64,000 nt of DNA from NCBI RefSeq assembly GCF_001956855.1, contig NZ_MTHD01000002.1, positions 248,001-312,000 on the forward strand, read 5' to 3'. The notes under the pieces are model-generated. The model saw only the letters and a list, made by a program, of their open reading frames with translations, was not told where the DNA came from and made no database searches. The DNA comes from Azonexus hydrophilus (GTDB taxonomy: Bacteria > Pseudomonadota > Gammaproteobacteria > Burkholderiales > Rhodocyclaceae). The number at the start of each line of letters is the position of its first letter. Position 1 is the first letter of the stretch. Positions 62,489 through 64,000 of the stretch are shown in pieces. The position numbers and the translations under genes were made by a program.

Positions 62489-64000
62489 TGTTGTGTGCCG
62501 CTCAGTGCCTTGGCGATGAAATTGCGTCCGACCCGTGGCCGTGGCACGCGTTCGTCGAACCATGCGCGAACATCGTCATCTAGACCGATGCCATGCATGT
62601 AGTTGTACAGCGCCTTGTTCAAGGCCCGGCCGAGACTGCTGTGGTCGACGCCGGTCGGATCGATGAATTCGACGTCGTTGCGGGCAAACTTCCCCGCCGG
62701 CAAGGGCTTGAGGCGGATACCGTATTCGCCCGGGTTGAGGCCGACCGGCGAATGCACGGTGCAGGCAAAACGGTGGAAGTAACCGGACTGGATGCAGCCT
62801 TCGGCAAATAGCTGGCGCACGTATTCCAGCGCGTCGACAGTGTCATGCTGTGTTTGCGTCGGGAAGCCGTACATCAGGTAGGCATGGACCAGTATCCCGG
62901 CATCGGTGAAGGCGCGGGTGACACGGGCAACCTGATCGACCGAGACGCCTTTCTTCATCAGTTGCAGCAGACGATCCGAGGCCACTTCCAGACCGCCGGA
63001 TATGGCGATGCAGCCGCTGTCGGCCAGTTGCAGGCAGAGTTCCGGCGTGAACGACTTCTCGAAGCGGATGTTGCCCCACCACGAGATCGCCAGGTTGCGC
63101 CGTTGCAACTCTTCGGCCATGGCGCGCAGGGCTTTGGGCGGCGCGGCTTCATCGACAAAATGGAAGCCGGTATGGCCGGTTTCGTCGATGATGCGCTCGA
63201 TCCGGTCGACCAGCGTCGTGGCGCTGGCCGCTTCGAAGCGCGATATGTAGTCGAGGCTGACGTCACAGAAGCTGCATTTCTTCCAGTAGCAGCCATGGGC
63301 CACGGTGAGCTTGTTCCAGTGCCCGTCCGACCACAGCCGGTGCATCGGATTGAGCATGTCGAGCAGTGACAGGTAACGGTCGAGCGGCAGGCCATCCCAG
63401 GTCGGCGTACCGACCTCGTCGAAGGGAATGTCCGGTTCGCCGCAGTTGAAATAACGGACTTCGCCATCGACCCGGGTGAAGGTGCGGACGAGGTTGAGCC
63501 GCGGGCGCTTGCCGGACAGGTGTTCGAACAGCGCCAACAACGGCGTCTCGCCATCGTCGAGCGTGACGTAATCGAAATGATCGAAGACCCGGGGTTCGGC
63601 CAGTTCGCGCAATTCGGTATTGACGTAACCGCCGCCCAGTACGGTGACGATGCGGGGGTACTTGCGCTTGATCGTCCGGGCAATGCGGAAGGCTGCATAG
63701 ACCGAGCCGGGGAAGGGGACGGAAATCAGCAAAATATCCGGATTGTTGCGGTCGACCGCAGCAATTGCCAGTTTTTCCAGCGTTTCATCGACCAACGTCC
63801 TGGGCGCGGCCAGCGCGCTGGCCAGCGGCTCGAAACTGGCCTGGCTCTGCGCCAGCGACTCGGCGTAGCGGACGAATTCGAAGCGCGTGTCGACGGCTTC
63901 GCGCAGCACGTCGGACAGGTCGTTGAGATACAGCGTTGCCAGGTGCCGTGCCCGGTCCTGCACACCCAGGGCGCCGAAAGCCCAGGCCAGCGGGTCGCCA
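62485..64000 (-). CDS. B12-binding-domain-like radical SAM protein (5' end outside window)
   Basis: At least 505 residues; the frame is open through the window edge at 64000 and reads GDPLAWAFGALGVQDRARH, so the start lies outside the window or is the GTG at 63963. An N-terminal Rossmann-like domain resembling cobalamin-binding domains (DILLISVPFPGSVYAAFRIA, VLGGGYVN) shows no DxHxxG motif, so corrin binding is not assured. The radical SAM cluster is HGCYWKKCSFCD, a Cx4Cx2C spacing instead of the common Cx3Cx2C. A GTCGAC palindrome lies at 63747-63760 within the gene. Downstream GGDEF gene is coupled by ATGA. The reaction is unknown. Confidence 0.82.
   Translation of the reverse strand, partial: GDPLAWAFGALGVQDRARHLATLYLNDLSDVLREAVDTRFEFVRYAESLAQSQASFEPLASALAAPRTLVDETLEKLAIAAVDRNNPDILLISVPFPGSVYAAFRIARTIKRKYPRIVTVLGGGYVNTELRELAEPRVFDHFDYVTLDDGETPLLALFEHLSGKRPRLNLVRTFTRVDGEVRYFNCGEPDIPFDEVGTPTWDGLPLDRYLSLLDMLNPMHRLWSDGHWNKLTVAHGCYWKKCSFCDVSLDYISRFEAASATTLVDRIERIIDETGHTGFHFVDEAAPPKALRAMAEELQRRNLAISWWGNIRFEKSFTPELCLQLADSGCIAISGGLEVASDRLLQLMKKGVSVDQVARVTRAFTDAGILVHAYLMYGFPTQTQHDTVDALEYVRQLFAEGCIQSGYFHRFACTVHSPVGLNPGEYGIRLKPLPAGKFARNDVEFIDPTGVDHSSLGRALNKALYNYMHGIGLDDDVRAWFDERVPRPRVGRNFIAKALSGTQQ
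63747..63760. repeat. GTCGAC palindrome inside the radical SAM gene
   Basis: TGCGGTCGACCGCA, the same perfect 14-base palindrome as at 8600-8613, here encoding AVDRN in the N-terminal domain. Confidence 0.5.

Overview
The window is a GC-rich bacterial chromosome segment, most likely from a betaproteobacterium of the Rhodocyclales (Dechloromonas/Azonexus-like). That placement is an inference from the gene set: a phasin, CcoG, an MlaE/F/D-type lipid transporter, MltD with a lysine-rich tail, class Ia NrdAB under a cobalamin riboswitch, and many GGDEF and chemotaxis proteins. No rRNA or other species marker is present. The only clearly foreign-looking part is the AT-rich left edge (1 to about 1700), which holds a toxin-antitoxin operon and two strong hairpins.

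Layout. 1-1700: AT-rich toxin, antitoxin and third-gene operon. 1780-3159: a voltage-gated sodium channel behind a perfect FNR-type box, then a small secreted Cys protein. 3265-7114 (minus): sensor kinase, a response regulator that has lost its phospho-acceptor region, and a periplasmic-sensing GGDEF protein. 7200-10942 (minus): exonuclease/GIY-YIG protein and a BtuB-like receptor behind a cobalamin riboswitch. 10943-13631: LysR regulator, MFS transporter and thioesterase. 13636-19703: NrdR boxes, promoter, a second cobalamin riboswitch, nrdA, a secreted CbiZ-nitrilase fusion, and nrdB. 19844-26841: methionine sulfoxide reductase lipoprotein, CreA, GGDEF, CYTH and deoxyribosyltransferase pair, hydrolase, cold-shock protein and small proteins. 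28204-28368: two tRNAs. 28441-34095: MocR regulator, NorE/NorF-like pair, CcoG with a coupled small protein, GNAT protein and a beta-helix repeat protein. 34585-35928: dctA. 36061-41145: a RsbU/RsbW/STAS partner-switch module directly coupled to MlaE/F/D and a lipoprotein. 41199-45522: peptide ABC transporter without a binding protein. 45529-49312: MltD, six tandem tRNAs (two Asp-Glu-Ala sets), gltX, tRNA-Val. 49539-56808: small proteins, a LexA-boxed SRAP protein, a chemoreceptor, a GIY-YIG/HugZ-like fusion, phasin, and a cNMP-binding/AI-2E-type pair. 57021-64000: parC, a sodium symporter, a GGDEF protein and a radical SAM protein cut by the window edge.

The most striking system is corrinoid control of deoxynucleotide synthesis. 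A BtuB-like receptor and the nrdA-nrdB operon each have a cobalamin riboswitch, and the nrd operon also has paired NrdR boxes. Between nrdA and nrdB lies an exported protein that joins an adenosylcobinamide amidohydrolase (CbiZ) domain to a complete nitrilase domain. When cobalamin is scarce the cell would therefore make its B12-independent reductase, its outer-membrane corrinoid receptor and a periplasmic corrinoid-trimming enzyme together.

A second theme is a dispersed palindromic repeat centred on CGGTCGACCG. It lies between genes and also, in frame, inside protein linkers (NrdB N-terminus, the hinge of the fused ABC ATPase). A third is the coupling of an anti-sigma-type partner switch to a phospholipid ABC transporter through one STAS protein that could serve both.
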